Shown here piece after piece: positions 17,699-27,007 of a DNA stretch of 64,000 bases. How positions within the stretch are numbered: position 1 is the stretch's first letter; the number at the start of each line of letters is the position of its first letter. The position numbers and the translations under genes are program-made. The DNA comes from Micromonospora cremea (GTDB taxonomy: Bacteria > Actinomycetota > Actinomycetes > Mycobacteriales > Micromonosporaceae), in the NCBI RefSeq assembly GCF_900143515.1, contig NZ_FSQT01000002.1:248001-312000 (forward strand). Reading direction: 5' to 3'. The notes beneath the pieces were generated by a model, which was not told the DNA's origin, made no database searches, and was given only the letters and a program-made list of their open reading frames with translations.

Positions 17699-18420
17699 GC
17701 CTCGGCCAGCGTCCGCAGCGCCTCGGCCACCGTGAAGGCGCCCGCGTAGAGCGCCTTGCCGGCGATCACACCCTCAACCCCGAGCGGCTCCAGGGTGGCC
17801 AGCGCCCGCAGGTCGTCCAGCGTGGACACGCCGCCGGAGGCGATCACCGGGGCGTCGGTGTGGGCGCACACCTCACGCAGCAGGTCCAGGTTCGGCCCGC
17901 GCATGGTGCCGTCCTTGGTGATGTCGGTGACCACGTACCGGCTGGCACCCGCCTTGTCCAGCCGCTCCAGCACCTCGTACAGGTCACCGCCGTCACGGGT
18001 CCAGCCACGCGCGGAGAGGGTACGGCCGCGCACGTCCAGCCCGATGGCGACCCGGTCGCCGTACTCCCCGACCACCCGGTCGCACCAGACCGGGTCCTCC
18101 AGAGCCGCGGTGCCGATGTTCACCCGGGCCGCCCCGGTGCCCAGCGCCGCGCGCAGCGACTCGTCGTCGCGGATGCCGCCGGAGAGCTCCACCTTCACGT
18201 CGAGCTGACGCACCACCTCGGCGAGCAGGTGCGCGTTGGTGCCCCGGCCGAAAGCCGCGTCGAGGTCGACCAGGTGGATCCACTCGGCGCCGTCCTGCTG
18301 CCAGGCCAGTGCGGCGTCCAGCGGATCGCCGTAGATGCTCTCGCTACCGACGGCGCCCTGCACGAGCCGGACGGCCCGGCCGTCGGCGACATCCACGGCG
18401 GGTAACAGGGTGAGGCTCAC
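17695..18420 (-). CDS. priA: Phosphoribosyl isomerase HisA/PriA
   Basis: A 241-residue barrel enzyme. [18 protein letters not shown] at the N-terminus holds the catalytic Asp; [13 protein letters not shown] and [17 protein letters not shown] hold the phosphate loop and the second catalytic Asp. In actinobacteria this protein (PriA) usually also isomerises phosphoribosylanthranilate for tryptophan synthesis. No trpF lies in the window, but that says little. The GTG start at 18420 is preceded by AGGAGAAGAC. It follows the 107-residue membrane protein by 13 bp and overlaps ridA. Confidence 0.95.
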   Translation of the reverse strand: MSLTLLPAVDVADGRAVRLVQGAVGSESIYGDPLDAALAWQQDGAEWIHLVDLDAAFGRGTNAHLLAEVVRQLDVKVELSGGIRDDESLRAALGTGAARVNIGTAALEDPVWCDRVVGEYGDRVAIGLDVRGRTLSARGWTRDGGDLYEVLERLDKAGASRYVVTDITKDGTMRGPNLDLLREVCAHTDAPVIASGGVSTLDDLRALATLEPLGVEGVIAGKALYAGAFTVAEALRTLAEA

Positions 18421-18433
18421 GTCTTCTCCTCGA

Positions 18434-18757
18434 TCAGGTACGACGGTCCAGGGCGATCACCACGATCGCCGGCAGTACGAGCAGCAACAGCACGATCAGC
18501 GCGATACGCAACGCCAGATTGTCGACGAACGTCCAGATCAGGATCAGCGCCGCCCCGGTGAGCAGCGCGATCGCGGCGCGCTCGCCCCGGTTGTGCCGGG
18601 CCAGCCGACCCGACCGGCCCCGCCGCAACTGCGGCGTCAACCGGCGGACCACCGCCCGGCGGCGCTGACGTCGGACCACCCGGCGCTGCCGGACCGCCCG
18701 CTCCCGGGCCTGCTCCGCCTCGCGTTCCGCCCGGCGCCGCGCCCGCTCCCTGCTCAC
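18434..18757 (-). CDS. Small two-helix membrane protein of the his operon
   Basis: A 107-residue protein with a strikingly arginine-rich first half (about residues 2-58, a likely cytosolic, nucleic-acid- or lipid-contacting region) and two hydrophobic helices at about 61-78 and 83-101. I do not recognise a family. It sits between hisH and hisA with short gaps (39 and 13 bp), so it is almost certainly co-transcribed with histidine genes. Whether it matters for histidine synthesis is unknown. Confidence 0.7.
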   Translation of the reverse strand: MSRERARRRAEREAEQARERAVRQRRVVRRQRRRAVVRRLTPQLRRGRSGRLARHNRGERAAIALLTGAALILIWTFVDNLALRIALIVLLLLVLPAIVVIALDRRT

Positions 18758-18796
18758 CGCGACCCCCGCCGGGCGGGCGCCGGATGGCGACGACGC

Positions 18797-19429
18797 TCAG
18801 CCACCGCTGGGCAAAGCGGCAAGCCAGTTGCGCAGCAGCGCGGCACCGGTGTCGGCGGACTTCTCCGGATGGAACTGGGCCGCCGAGAGCGGACCGCGCT
18901 CCACCGCGGCGACGAAGTCGGTGTCATGGTGGGCCGTGGTCACCGTGGCGTCGGCGGCGGCCAGCGCCGCCGGGTCGCCCATCGCGTACGAGTGGACGAA
19001 GTAGAACCTGCTCTGCGCCGGCATGCCGGCGAAGAGCACCGAATCCCGGGGCGCCCGGACCGTGTTCCAGCCCATGTGCGGCAGCCGGGTGGCGGCCAGT
19101 CGGGTCACCCCGCCGGGCAGCAGACCGAGCCCCTTGGTCACCACACCGTGCTCGTCCCCGTGCTCGAAGAGCACCTGCATGCCCACGCAGATGCCGAGCA
19201 CCGGCCGGTTGGCGGCAACCCGCTCGGCGATCACCGGGCCGGCGCCGAGCGCCTCGATCCCGGCCATGCACGCCGCGAAGGCGCCCACCCCCGGCACCAC
19301 CAGACCGTCGGCGGCGGCCGCGGCGGCGAGGTCGTCGGTCACCCGTACGTCCGCGCCGGCGGCGGCCAGCGCCCGCTCCGCGGAACGCAGGTTGCCCGAG
19401 CCGTAGTCGAGAACCACGACGCCGGTCAT
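18797..19429 (-). CDS. hisH: Imidazole glycerol phosphate synthase glutaminase subunit HisH
   Basis: A 210-residue class I glutamine amidotransferase. The nucleophilic cysteine is in PVLGICVGMQVLFE, and the catalytic His-Glu pair is in AAQFHPEKS near residues 190-196. VVLDYGSGNLRS at the start is the usual N-terminus. It feeds ammonia from glutamine to HisF. Its ATG overlaps the stop of the 57-residue membrane protein gene (ATGA), so it is translationally coupled to that small gene. Confidence 0.97.
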   Translation of the reverse strand: MTGVVVLDYGSGNLRSAERALAAAGADVRVTDDLAAAAAADGLVVPGVGAFAACMAGIEALGAGPVIAERVAANRPVLGICVGMQVLFEHGDEHGVVTKGLGLLPGGVTRLAATRLPHMGWNTVRAPRDSVLFAGMPAQSRFYFVHSYAMGDPAALAAADATVTTAHHDTDFVAAVERGPLSAAQFHPEKSADTGAALLRNWLAALPSGG

Positions 19430-19599
19430 GAGCCCGACTCCGGAAGCAGCCAGAGCACCCCGCCGACGGTGGCCAACACGGCCAGGAGCGCGGTGACCAC
19501 CACCGCGCTCCTCGGCGCGCCCTGCCGGTACAGCGACCAGACCCCGCCCACCAGCACCCCGGCCAGGATCAGCAACAGCGTCGGCAGCGCCGCACCCAT
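19426..19599 (-). CDS. 57-aa membrane protein between hisB and hisH
   Basis: A short frame of 57 codons encoding [20 protein letters not shown] (helix 1), a basic loop YRQGAPRS, helix 2 VVTALLAVLATVGGVLWLL and the tail PESGS. Its ATG shares one base with the hisB stop (TGATG) and its TGA overlaps the hisH ATG (ATGA), so it fills the hisB-hisH gap exactly. GGGAGCC precedes the start. Two hydrophobic helices, tight coupling on both sides and GC-rich third positions make it a real gene. Function unknown; a small membrane protein at this place is, as I recall, common in actinobacterial his operons. Confidence 0.85.
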   Translation of the reverse strand: MGAALPTLLLILAGVLVGGVWSLYRQGAPRSAVVVTALLAVLATVGGVLWLLPESGS

Positions 19600-20210
19600 C
19601 AGAGGGCTCCCTTCGTGCTCGGAATCGCGCCCGCCGCTTTCGGGTCGACCGCGGTGGCCTCGCGCAGCGCCCGGGAGACGGCCTTGAACTGCGCCTCCAC
19701 CACGTGGTGCGCGTCCGGGTTACCGCCCGGCCGGGCCGCCCGCAGCACGTCGACGTGCAGGGTGATCCGGGCCGCCTGGCCGAAGGACTCCCAGATGTGC
19801 CGGGTCATGCTGGTCGGGTACACCGGCCCGATGTACGGCGCCAGCGTCGGCTCGTCGTGCACCACGTACGGCCGGCCGGACAGGTCCACGGCGGCCCGGA
19901 CCAGCACCTCGTCCATCGGGACGGTCGCCGAGCCGTACCGCCGGATGCCGGCCTTGTCGCCCAGCGCCTGGTCGAACGCGGCGCCCAGCGCGAGCGCGGT
20001 GTCCTCCATGGTGTGGTGCGCGTCGATCTCCAGGTCGCCGACGGTGCGCACGGTCAGGTCGTAGCCGCCGTGCCGGGCGATTTGGTGCAGCATGTGGTCG
20101 TAGAAACCGACCCCGGTGCTGATCTCGGCCGTGCCGGTGCCGTCGAGGTCGATCTCGACGAGGACCTTGGTCTCCTTGGTGATCCGCTCCACCCGGGCGG
20201 TCCGGCTCAT
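19599..20210 (-). CDS. hisB: Imidazoleglycerol-phosphate dehydratase HisB
   Basis: A 203-residue monofunctional dehydratase with the metal-binding histidine clusters [14 protein letters not shown] (about residues 67-80) and [17 protein letters not shown] (about 160-180). [20 protein letters not shown] is the conserved N-terminal element. It converts imidazole glycerol phosphate to imidazole acetol phosphate with Mn2+. Its ATG overlaps the hisC stop. It lacks the N-terminal HisN-type phosphatase domain of the enterobacterial bifunctional enzyme, as is normal in actinobacteria. Confidence 0.97.
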   Translation of the reverse strand: MSRTARVERITKETKVLVEIDLDGTGTAEISTGVGFYDHMLHQIARHGGYDLTVRTVGDLEIDAHHTMEDTALALGAAFDQALGDKAGIRRYGSATVPMDEVLVRAAVDLSGRPYVVHDEPTLAPYIGPVYPTSMTRHIWESFGQAARITLHVDVLRAARPGGNPDAHHVVEAQFKAVSRALREATAVDPKAAGAIPSTKGAL

Positions 20211-21280
20211 GAGATTGTCTCCATCGCAGAAAGGAACGCGTCGGTCTCGGCGGGGGTGCCGGCGGTGACCCGTAGCCAGCCGGGCAGGCCGACGTCGCGG
20301 ACGAGCACCCCGTGCGCCAGCAGTGCGCGCCAGGCGATGGCCTGGTCGCCGCCCACCTCGAAGAGCACGAAGTTGGCGTCGCTGTCGGCCACCCGCAGCC
20401 CGCGACCACGCAGCGTCGCCACGATCCGGTCCCGCTGCGCCATGATCGCGCTAACCGTACCGAGCAGGGCGTCGCGGTGGGCCAGTGCCGCGCGGGCGGC
20501 GGCCTGGGTCAGCGCGGAGAGGTGGTACGGCAGCCGGACCAGTTGCACCGCCTGCACCACCGCCGCGTCGGCCGCCAGGTAGCCCAGTCGCCCGCCGGCG
20601 AAGCCGAACGCCTTGCTCATCGTCCGGGTCACCACCAGCCGCGGGTGCCCGGGCAGCACCGCGAGGGCGCTGACCGTGCCGGGCCGGGCGAACTCGGCGT
20701 ACGCCTCGTCGACCACCACCATGCCGGGCGCGGCGTCGAGGACCGCGGCGACCACCGTCGGGTCCAGCGCGGTGCCGGTCGGGTTGTTCGGCGAGCAGAG
20801 GAAGACCACGTCGGGCCGGTGCTCGCGGACCTGGGCCACCGCCTCGTCGGCGGTCAGCCCGAAGTCGACGCCGCGCCGCGCCGGCACCCACCGGGTGCCG
20901 GTGCCGAGCGCCAGCAGCGGGTGCATCGAGTACGCCGGCACGAAGCCGAGCGCGCTGCGACCCGGGCCACCGAACGCCTGGAGCAGCTGCTGCTGCACCT
21001 CGTTGGAGCCGTTGGCCGCCCACACCTGCTCGACGGTGAGCCCGTGCCCGAGATATCCGGCCAGGTCGGCGCGGAGCGCCACCGCGTCCCGGTCCGGGTA
21101 GCGGTTCAGCTCGCGCAGCTCGGCCGCAAGCGCCTTGCCGATCGCGTCGGCCACCGGCTCCGGCACCGGGTAGGAGTTCTCGTTCGTGTTCAACCGCACC
21201 GGCACGTCCAGCTGCGGCGCGCCGTACGGCGACAGCCCGCGCAGGTCGTCGCGGATCGGCAGGTCGTCGAGCGAGGTCAC
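20207..21280 (-). CDS. hisC: Histidinol-phosphate aminotransferase HisC
   Basis: A 357-residue fold-type I aminotransferase. [13 protein letters not shown] near the start, [12 protein letters not shown] in the middle, [10 protein letters not shown] and the PLP-lysine segment [17 protein letters not shown] are all present. It transfers the amino group from glutamate to imidazole acetol phosphate. GTG 21280 overlaps the hisD stop by four bases (GTGA), which fixes the start; the reading frame itself is open far upstream only as an artefact over hisD. Confidence 0.96.
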   Translation of the reverse strand: MTSLDDLPIRDDLRGLSPYGAPQLDVPVRLNTNENSYPVPEPVADAIGKALAAELRELNRYPDRDAVALRADLAGYLGHGLTVEQVWAANGSNEVQQQLLQAFGGPGRSALGFVPAYSMHPLLALGTGTRWVPARRGVDFGLTADEAVAQVREHRPDVVFLCSPNNPTGTALDPTVVAAVLDAAPGMVVVDEAYAEFARPGTVSALAVLPGHPRLVVTRTMSKAFGFAGGRLGYLAADAAVVQAVQLVRLPYHLSALTQAAARAALAHRDALLGTVSAIMAQRDRIVATLRGRGLRVADSDANFVLFEVGGDQAIAWRALLAHGVLVRDVGLPGWLRVTAGTPAETDAFLSAMETIS

Positions 21281-22599
21281 GCCGGCCCTCCCGGGAAGCG
21301 GGCCCGGACGGCCTGGCCGTGTGCGGGCAGGTCCTCCACGGTGGCCAGGGTGACCACGTGCGGGGCCACCTCGCGCAGCGCGGCATGGGAGTACTCGATC
21401 AGGTGCACGCCGCGCAGGAAGGACTGCACGGACAGCCCGGAGGAGTGCCGGGCGCAGCCGCCGGTGGGCAGCACGTGGTTGGAGCCGGCGCAGTAGTCGC
21501 CGAGCGACACCGGCGACCAGGCGCCCACGAAGATCGCTCCGGCGTTGCGCACCCGCAGCGCCCACTCGCGGGCGTCGACGGTCTGGATCTCCAGGTGCTC
21601 GGCCGCGTACGCGTCGACCACCCGCAGCCCGGCCTCGAGGTCGTCGACCAGGACCACGCCGCTCTGCTCGCCGGTCAGGGCGGTGGTCACCCGCTCGGTG
21701 TGCTTGGTCGCCGGCACCTGTCGGGCCAGCTCCCGCTCGACCGCCTCGACCAGCGCCACCGACGGGGTGACCAGCACGCTCGCGGCGAGCGGGTCGTGCT
21801 CGGCCTGGCTGATCAGGTCGGCGGCCACGTGCGCCGGGTCGGCGGTGTCGTCGGCCAGGATGGCGATCTCGGTCGGCCCGGCCTCGGCGTCGATGCCGAC
21901 GACGCCCCGCAGCAGCCGCTTGGCGGCGGTCACCCAGATGTTGCCCGGGCCGGTGACCAGGTCGACCGGCTCGCAGCGCGCGTCCCCCGCCGGGTCCACC
22001 GCCGCCCCGTACGCCAGCATCGCCACCGCCTGGGCTCCGCCCACGGCGTAGACCTCGTCGACGCCGAGCAGCGCGCACGCGGCGAGGACCCGGGGGTCGG
22101 GCAGGCCGTCGTTGTCCTTCTGCGGCGGGCTGACCACCACCAGCGAGCGCACCCCGGCCGCCTGGGCCGGCACCACGTTCATCACCACGGTGGACGGGTA
22201 CATGGCCAGCCCACCGGGGACGTAGAGGCCGACCCGGTCGACCGGCAGCCACCGCTCGGTGACCGTGCCGCCGGGCACCACCTGGGTGGTGTGCTCGGTA
22301 CGCCGCTGGTCGGCGTGCACCCGGCGGGCGCGGGCGATCGACTCCAGCAGCGCCGCGCGCACGTCCGGGTCGAGCACCCCCTCGGCCTCGGCGATCGCCT
22401 CGACCGGCACCCGCAACACCTCCGGGGAGACGCCGTCGAACCGGTCGCTGGCCTCCCGGATCGCCGGGTACCCATGCTCCCGGACCGCCTCCACGAGCGG
22501 CCGGATCCGCTCGACGGCGACCGACACGTCGAGCTGGGCACGGGGCAGCAGGCGGCGCGGGTCACCGAGACCATTGCGCAGGTCGATCCGATTCAGCAC
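21277..22599 (-). CDS. hisD: Histidinol dehydrogenase HisD
   Basis: A 440-residue zinc enzyme catalysing the last two NAD-dependent steps from histidinol to histidine. [22 protein letters not shown], the [12 protein letters not shown] loop, [16 protein letters not shown] and the C-terminal [20 protein letters not shown] with the zinc and catalytic histidines are all present. The GTG at 22599 has no Shine-Dalgarno but has TAGACT seven bases upstream, so translation is probably leaderless. It opens the his operon; no histidine-codon leader peptide or attenuator is seen in front of it. Confidence 0.96.
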   Translation of the reverse strand: MLNRIDLRNGLGDPRRLLPRAQLDVSVAVERIRPLVEAVREHGYPAIREASDRFDGVSPEVLRVPVEAIAEAEGVLDPDVRAALLESIARARRVHADQRRTEHTTQVVPGGTVTERWLPVDRVGLYVPGGLAMYPSTVVMNVVPAQAAGVRSLVVVSPPQKDNDGLPDPRVLAACALLGVDEVYAVGGAQAVAMLAYGAAVDPAGDARCEPVDLVTGPGNIWVTAAKRLLRGVVGIDAEAGPTEIAILADDTADPAHVAADLISQAEHDPLAASVLVTPSVALVEAVERELARQVPATKHTERVTTALTGEQSGVVLVDDLEAGLRVVDAYAAEHLEIQTVDAREWALRVRNAGAIFVGAWSPVSLGDYCAGSNHVLPTGGCARHSSGLSVQSFLRGVHLIEYSHAALREVAPHVVTLATVEDLPAHGQAVRARFPGGPA

Positions 22600-22606
22600 C
22601 CTTGCG

Positions 22607-22612
22607 AGTCTA
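22607..22612 (-). promoter_or_regulatory. -10 hexamer for leaderless hisD
   Basis: On the minus strand TAGACT is followed by seven bases (CGCAAGG) and the GTG of hisD. The expected transcription start therefore coincides with the start codon. Confidence 0.65.
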
Positions 22613-22692
22613 GGCGGCCAGGCCGGAGCGCACCCGAACCGCCCGTCCGCCGGGACGGTGAGCCAGGCCACGCCGAGGGGGGCGAGATTGGC

Positions 22693-22698
22693 TAGGCT
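22693..22698 (+). promoter_or_regulatory. -10 hexamer for the leaderless Lon-domain gene
   Basis: TAGGCT lies six bases before the GTG at 22705 with no Shine-Dalgarno. With the hisD hexamer 80 bp away on the other strand it forms a compact divergent leaderless promoter pair. Confidence 0.6.
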
Positions 22699-22704
22699 CC
22701 ACCT

Positions 22705-23409
22705 GTGACCGCACGGCTGCCGGTGTTCCCGCTCGCAACGGTGCTCTTTCCCGGGTTGGTGCTGCCGCTGCACATCTTCGAGGAGCGCTACCGCGCCCTG
22801 GTGCGGCACCTGGTCGACCTGCCCGAGGGCGCCTCGCGCGAGTTCGGGGTGGTCGCCATCCAGGCCGGCTGGGAGGTCGCGCCGGCCGGTCCCGGCGCCC
22901 GGCCCACGCCCGCCGCCGGCGAGGTCACCCTGCACGAGGTGGGCTGCACCGCCGAGCTGCGCCAGGTGACCGAGCTGGCCGACGGGGGCTTCGACATCGT
23001 CACGGTCGGCCGGCGCCGGTTCCGGATCGCCGAGGTCGACGAGAGTTCCGCGCCGTACCTGACCGCGGAGGTCGAGTGGCTGCCCGAGCCGGCCGGGCCC
23101 GACGAGGTGGCCGACCTGCTGGCCGCCCGGGTGATCGCGGTGTTCCGGCAGTACCTCGGCCTGGTCCGGTCCGACCCGGAGGAGATCTCCGAGCAGCTCC
23201 CGGAGGACCCGACCGTGCTCTCCCACCTGGTGGCGGCGACCGCGGCGCTGACCGTCGACGACCGGCAGCGGCTGCTGGCGATCGACGACACCGCCGCCCG
23301 GCTCCGCGCCGAGCTGCGGCTGCTCAACCGCGAGGCGGCTCTGCTGCGCCAGGTGCGGGCGGTTCCGGTGCCGCTGGCGGAGCTGGCCTCCCCGCCGACA
23401 CCCAACTGA
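22705..23409 (+). CDS. LON peptidase substrate-binding domain protein
   Basis: A 234-residue stand-alone Lon N-terminal (PUA-like) domain. [20 protein letters not shown] at residues 4-23 with FEERYRALV, then GVVAIQAGW and TVGRRRFRI, are diagnostic. It lacks the AAA+ and protease domains of Lon, so it may be a substrate-binding adaptor; its role in actinobacteria is undefined. The last 86 bp overlap the 3' end of the convergent DUF2567 gene. Confidence 0.9.
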   Translation: MTARLPVFPLATVLFPGLVLPLHIFEERYRALVRHLVDLPEGASREFGVVAIQAGWEVAPAGPGARPTPAAGEVTLHEVGCTAELRQVTELADGGFDIVTVGRRRFRIAEVDESSAPYLTAEVEWLPEPAGPDEVADLLAARVIAVFRQYLGLVRSDPEEISEQLPEDPTVLSHLVAATAALTVDDRQRLLAIDDTAARLRAELRLLNREAALLRQVRAVPVPLAELASPPTPN

Positions 23410-24124
23410 GCGCGGTCGGGTCGGGCTCCGGCTCCGGGCGCAGCGACGGCCAGCGCGACCATCCGGCGAGCAGGGTGTACGTGACCGCGGCGCCGAACGC
23501 CGGCAGCAGCAGGTTGCCGTGCGGCACCGGCAGCACACCGAGCAGCCAGTCGACGCCACCGGCCCGCAGGTCGGCCGGTTTGGTGAAGGCCTGGCCGGCC
23601 GGGGCGCTGTCCAGCAGCCGGTCGAAGGTGGCCAGGCCGACCCGCCGCCCCACCTGCCAGGCCACCGGCGCGGCGGCCAGCGCGCCCAGCACGGCGGCGA
23701 GCAGCCCGACGGGGCCGCGTCGCCGGCGCAGCACGAACCACAGGACGAGCGCCGCGAGCACCCCGAAGGCGAGCCCGAGCAGGCTGAACCAGCCGTCCGC
23801 GGCGATCGGCTGCTCCGGCTGCGGCTCGGCGTAGATCGCGCCCTCGGCGGTCTTGAGCACCGGGGTGTCGGGCGCGAGCGCGGCCCAGAGCAGCCCGAGC
23901 GGCGCACCCAGCACGGCCAGCGCGAGCACGACTCCGGCCACCGTCGCCCCGGTCCGCGCCGGCCTGCGCGGCCGATCGGCCGGGAGCGGGCCGGAGTCCG
24001 CGGCCATCTCGGGCGGCCCTCCGCCCGGACGCTGGTCCGCGACCGGGTCGGCGGGTGCCGGTGCTGCGGACGGCTCGTCGCCGGGCGGCGTGGGCCGGTC
24101 GGATTCGGGGCTGTCGGGGTTCAC
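23324..24124 (-). CDS. DUF2567-type membrane protein
   Basis: A 266-residue protein. A cytosolic proline-rich N-terminus (1-55) leads to four hydrophobic helices at about 60-85, 112-132, 138-158 and 203-222. [32 protein letters not shown] and [14 protein letters not shown] match the pattern I associate with DUF2567. The GTG at 24124 has AGAGGAT ahead. The final 28 residues, proline- and alanine-rich, are encoded antisense to the end of the Lon-domain gene, as if an original stop had been lost. Function unknown. Confidence 0.75.
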   Translation of the reverse strand: MNPDSPESDRPTPPGDEPSAAPAPADPVADQRPGGGPPEMAADSGPLPADRPRRPARTGATVAGVVLALAVLGAPLGLLWAALAPDTPVLKTAEGAIYAEPQPEQPIAADGWFSLLGLAFGVLAALVLWFVLRRRRGPVGLLAAVLGALAAAPVAWQVGRRVGLATFDRLLDSAPAGQAFTKPADLRAGGVDWLLGVLPVPHGNLLLPAFGAAVTYTLLAGWSRWPSLRPEPEPDPTALSWVSAGRPAPPAAPEPPAPGAAEPPRG

Positions 24125-24206
24125 CCGATGATCCTCTCAGCTCGCCGCCCGGGCCGTGCACGGTCATCCGCGCTCCCGCCCGATGACGTGACCGCACCGC
24201 CTCCGG

Positions 24207-25862
24207 TCACCGGGCGAACGGCTCCACCATGACCGAGGCAGCGCGCAGCCACGCCTGCCGGGTCTCCGGCTGGAGCTGGTGATACTCGATCGACGACCCG
24301 GTCTCGAGCGCCGGGTCGTAGGGCACCACGGCCACCGCGCGGGTACGCGTGGCGAAGTGCCGCTCCAGGTCGTCCTGGAGCGCGGAGCGGCCCGGCGTGG
24401 GGCAGGAGATGAGGGTGATCGCGTTGTCGGCGAGCTCTCCCATGCCCTCCTCGTGCAGCAGGTCGAGCATCCAGTCGGCGCTGAACGCCGCGTCCTCGCG
24501 CGGCACGGTGGTCACCACCAGTTGGTCGGCGGCCTGCATCACCGTGCGCCAGTTGGCGCTCTCCACGTTGTTGCCGGTGTCCACACAGACCACGTCGTGG
24601 GTACGTCGCAGCAGCTCCAGCACCCGCCGGACGGTGAACTGGTCCAGCCGTTGGGCGAAGCGTGGGCTCTCCTCGCCGGCGAGCACGTCGTACGAGCCGT
24701 CGGAGGCGTGCCGCAGGAAGTCGTCCAGCCGCTCCAGCAGGGTCGAGCCCTCCAGGATCTCGATCTGGGCCAGCTCGCCGATCAGGTGGCGGATGGTCCG
24801 GGCGTGCCGGGCGCTGCCGGCGCGCAGCCCGAGGGTGCCGCGCAGCTCGTTGTCGTCCCAGGCCAGCACGCCCCGCCCGCGAACGCTGCCGACCGTGGCC
24901 GCGGCGAGCACGGTGGCGGTGGTCTTGTGCACCCCGCCCTTGGGGTTGGCGAACGCGAACACCCGCGGCGTGCCGAGGTCGCGGCGGAGCACCCCGGTGG
25001 CCCGCTCCAACTCCTGGTCGACGCCCTGCGGACGCCACTCGACGCGCGGCGGGAAGCCGCGCTCGGCGATGGCCGAGCTGACCGGCGGAGCGGGCGGCGG
25101 CGTGACCGGCGGGACGGCCGGCGGCGTCACCCGAGGAGCGGCCGGCGGCGCGACCCGAGCAGCCGGCGGCGGCGTGACCCGCGGAGCGGCCGGCGGCGGC
25201 GCGACCCGAGAAGCGGCCGGCGGCGGCGCGACCCGAGAAGCGGCCGGCGGCGGGTAGCCGGTCTCCGGCTGGTAACCCGTCTCCAGCAGCGCGTACCGGG
25301 ACTCGGCCGGCGGGCTGCCGTGCCGGTAGCCGTTGTCCAGCAGCGAGTAGCGCGACTCGACCGGCTCGGCCCGGCGGGACGGCCGTTCCGGCTCGGGCTC
25401 GGCCCGGTACGCCGGCTCCGCCCGATGGTCCGGCTCGGCACGGTACGCCGGCTCCGCGCGGTAATCCGGCTCGGCGCGGTAGACCGGCTCGGCCCGGTAC
25501 GCCGGCTCGCCCCGGTAACCCGGTTCACCCCGGTAGTCCGGCTCCGGCCGGTACGCCGGCTCGGCCCGGTAGGCGGGGTCGACCCGGTAGCTCGCCTCGG
25601 CCCGGTAACCCGGGTCCGCGCCGTACGACAGTTCGGCCGGATGCCCGATGGCCGACGCCCGCCCGGCGTTGCCGTTGGGGGCCGCGCGCCGCGGCAGCGG
25701 ATCCGGCGGTGGTTCGTCGGCTCGCCGGTCGGGTTCGGCCTGCTCGGGCGCGCGGGCGCCGTGCCGGGCGCGGTCCAGCAGCGCCCGCCACCTCGGCGCT
25801 GGTTCGGCCGGCCGGCCCCAGCCGGTCTCACTGCCCTCCACGGCCCGCCCTCCCAGCGCCAT
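24207..25862 (-). CDS. MinD/ParA-like ATPase with repeat-rich N-terminal region
   Basis: A 551-residue two-part protein. The C-terminal 260 residues are a MinD/ParA-type ATPase: deviant Walker A ANPKGGVHKTT at 305-315 with signature lysine K308, the switch region as VLAWDDNELRGTLG, and HDVVCVDTGNNVESANW as Walker B. Residues 80-160 are tandem YRAEP-type hexapeptides, and 200-265 are proline/alanine/valine repeats. Proteins of this shape occur with type VII secretion (EspI-like) and chromosome or polar positioning in actinobacteria, so a scaffold or ATPase role at the membrane is likely. No ESX gene is near. A polymorphic repeat length would be expected. Confidence 0.85.
   Translation of the reverse strand: MALGGRAVEGSETGWGRPAEPAPRWRALLDRARHGARAPEQAEPDRRADEPPPDPLPRRAAPNGNAGRASAIGHPAELSYGADPGYRAEASYRVDPAYRAEPAYRPEPDYRGEPGYRGEPAYRAEPVYRAEPDYRAEPAYRAEPDHRAEPAYRAEPEPERPSRRAEPVESRYSLLDNGYRHGSPPAESRYALLETGYQPETGYPPPAASRVAPPPAASRVAPPPAAPRVTPPPAARVAPPAAPRVTPPAVPPVTPPPAPPVSSAIAERGFPPRVEWRPQGVDQELERATGVLRRDLGTPRVFAFANPKGGVHKTTATVLAAATVGSVRGRGVLAWDDNELRGTLGLRAGSARHARTIRHLIGELAQIEILEGSTLLERLDDFLRHASDGSYDVLAGEESPRFAQRLDQFTVRRVLELLRRTHDVVCVDTGNNVESANWRTVMQAADQLVVTTVPREDAAFSADWMLDLLHEEGMGELADNAITLISCPTPGRSALQDDLERHFATRTRAVAVVPYDPALETGSSIEYHQLQPETRQAWLRAASVMVEPFAR
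25083..25255. repeat. Proline/alanine-coding direct repeats in the MinD-like gene
   Basis: The segment GCGGCCGGCGGCGGCGCGAC and variants recur about seven times, coding PPPAASRV, PPPAAPRV and similar blocks. Two adjacent copies at about 25190-25255 are nearly identical over 27 bp. It is part of the disordered linker before the ATPase domain. Confidence 0.7.
25392..25625. repeat. 18-bp tandem repeat coding YRAEPx in the MinD-like gene
   Basis: About thirteen imperfect 18-bp units, one copy reading GCCGGCTCGGCCCGGTAC on the plus strand, encode hexapeptides of the form Y-R-[AVGP]-[ED]-P-x (a few start with H). The array is charged and tyrosine-rich, unlike the flanking proline region. Copy number could vary by slippage. 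Confidence 0.8.
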
Positions 25863-25936
25863 CGATCTCCGTCTGACAGGCTACGAAGGAAACCCTATTC
25901 GGACCACACCACGGCACGCACACCACCCGGCACGGA

Positions 25937-26965
25937 TCACGACGGGGAGGGCACCGGCGGCCCGGTGCCGATGGCGTCCGGGGAGGTGGTGACGCTCGGC
26001 GTGGCCACCTCGGTGGGCTCGGTCGCCGACGGCTCCGGTAATGGGATCGTCACGACCGGTGCGGGTTCCGACGATTCGCCCATCGATGCCGAGGGCACCG
26101 GCGCGACCGGCGTCGACTCCACCGGCACCTCCGGGGTCGGCTCCGCGCTCGGGCCGGTGTCGGCCGGCGGGCGGACCACGTCGTGCTGCTCGGGCAGTGG
26201 CGGCGTGAAGACCGTCCGTTCCAGCCGGTACACCTCGGGGGCGGGGTCGACCGCCCGCACGTCCGCCCGGGTCGCCACGCCGCGCAGCGCCACCGGCGCC
26301 GCCCGCACCACCGCCGCGTACACGCAGGCGCAGCCGGCGCGGTACGCGGCCGCCTCGGCCACCGCCACGTCCGCACCGCTGGCGTACCGCTCGCGCAGCT
26401 CCCGCTCGTCCACACCGTCGCCGCTCACCGCGGCGGCCCTCGCCCGGTAGTCCGCGGCTTCGGTTTCCTTGCGGACGGCGACCTGCGCCATCCCGGCGAC
26501 CACGTCGTCCGGCACCCGCAGCGCGGGAATCTTGACGATCTCGGTCTGCCGGCCGGGCAGCGGCACCCGCCCGAACACCGTCGATACCGATACGTCGCCG
26601 AGCACCGCCGACAGTCGCTGTGGCGGCACGTACGCGTCCAGCGTGACCAGGGCGTAGGTCTCCTGCCCGGTGACCGGGGCCGCCGTGGGCAGCGCGGCCA
26701 GGTCGGCCGCGGCGGACCGCAGGTACCCGGGGACGGAGTCGCCGTCGACCACACCGACCCGGGTCACCTCGCCCACCGTCCGGTCGCCGACCGGAGCGTC
26801 GTCGGCGGCCCAGACCGCGGTGCCCAGCACCGCCGCCGAGGAGAGCAGCGCGGCCCAGGTGAACACCCCGGACCGCGCCGACCGGTCGCCCAGCCGGGCC
26901 ACGGCCCGGGTCAGCGGCGGCAGCAGCCGTTGGTCCAACTGCCGCAGCAGGTCGCCGGCGCGCAC
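25937..26965 (-). CDS. One-TM protein with extracytoplasmic domain, unknown function
   Basis: A 342-residue protein. The N-terminal 30 residues are amphipathic and basic, a single helix spans about 34-53 (VFTWAALLSSAAVLGTAVWA), and about 200 residues of mixed alpha/beta sequence follow. VTGQETYALVTLDAYVPPQRL resembles an extracellular binding module, and a Cys pair occurs in AAYRAGCACVYA. The last 90 residues are a Ser/Thr/Pro/Glu-rich low-complexity tail. It precedes the MinD-like gene by 74 bp on the same strand. I do not recognise the family. Confidence 0.75.
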   Translation of the reverse strand: MRAGDLLRQLDQRLLPPLTRAVARLGDRSARSGVFTWAALLSSAAVLGTAVWAADDAPVGDRTVGEVTRVGVVDGDSVPGYLRSAAADLAALPTAAPVTGQETYALVTLDAYVPPQRLSAVLGDVSVSTVFGRVPLPGRQTEIVKIPALRVPDDVVAGMAQVAVRKETEAADYRARAAAVSGDGVDERELRERYASGADVAVAEAAAYRAGCACVYAAVVRAAPVALRGVATRADVRAVDPAPEVYRLERTVFTPPLPEQHDVVRPPADTGPSAEPTPEVPVESTPVAPVPSASMGESSEPAPVVTIPLPEPSATEPTEVATPSVTTSPDAIGTGPPVPSPS

Positions 26966-27007
26966 GGGCGGGATCCCCTCGTCGGATCGGTGTCGGGCGG
27001 TCGCCGC

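Noticed and set aside
22600..22704. His-codon attenuator or T-box upstream of hisD
   Set aside because: The -10 lies seven bases before the hisD GTG, leaving no leader; no His-rich peptide or terminator is present.
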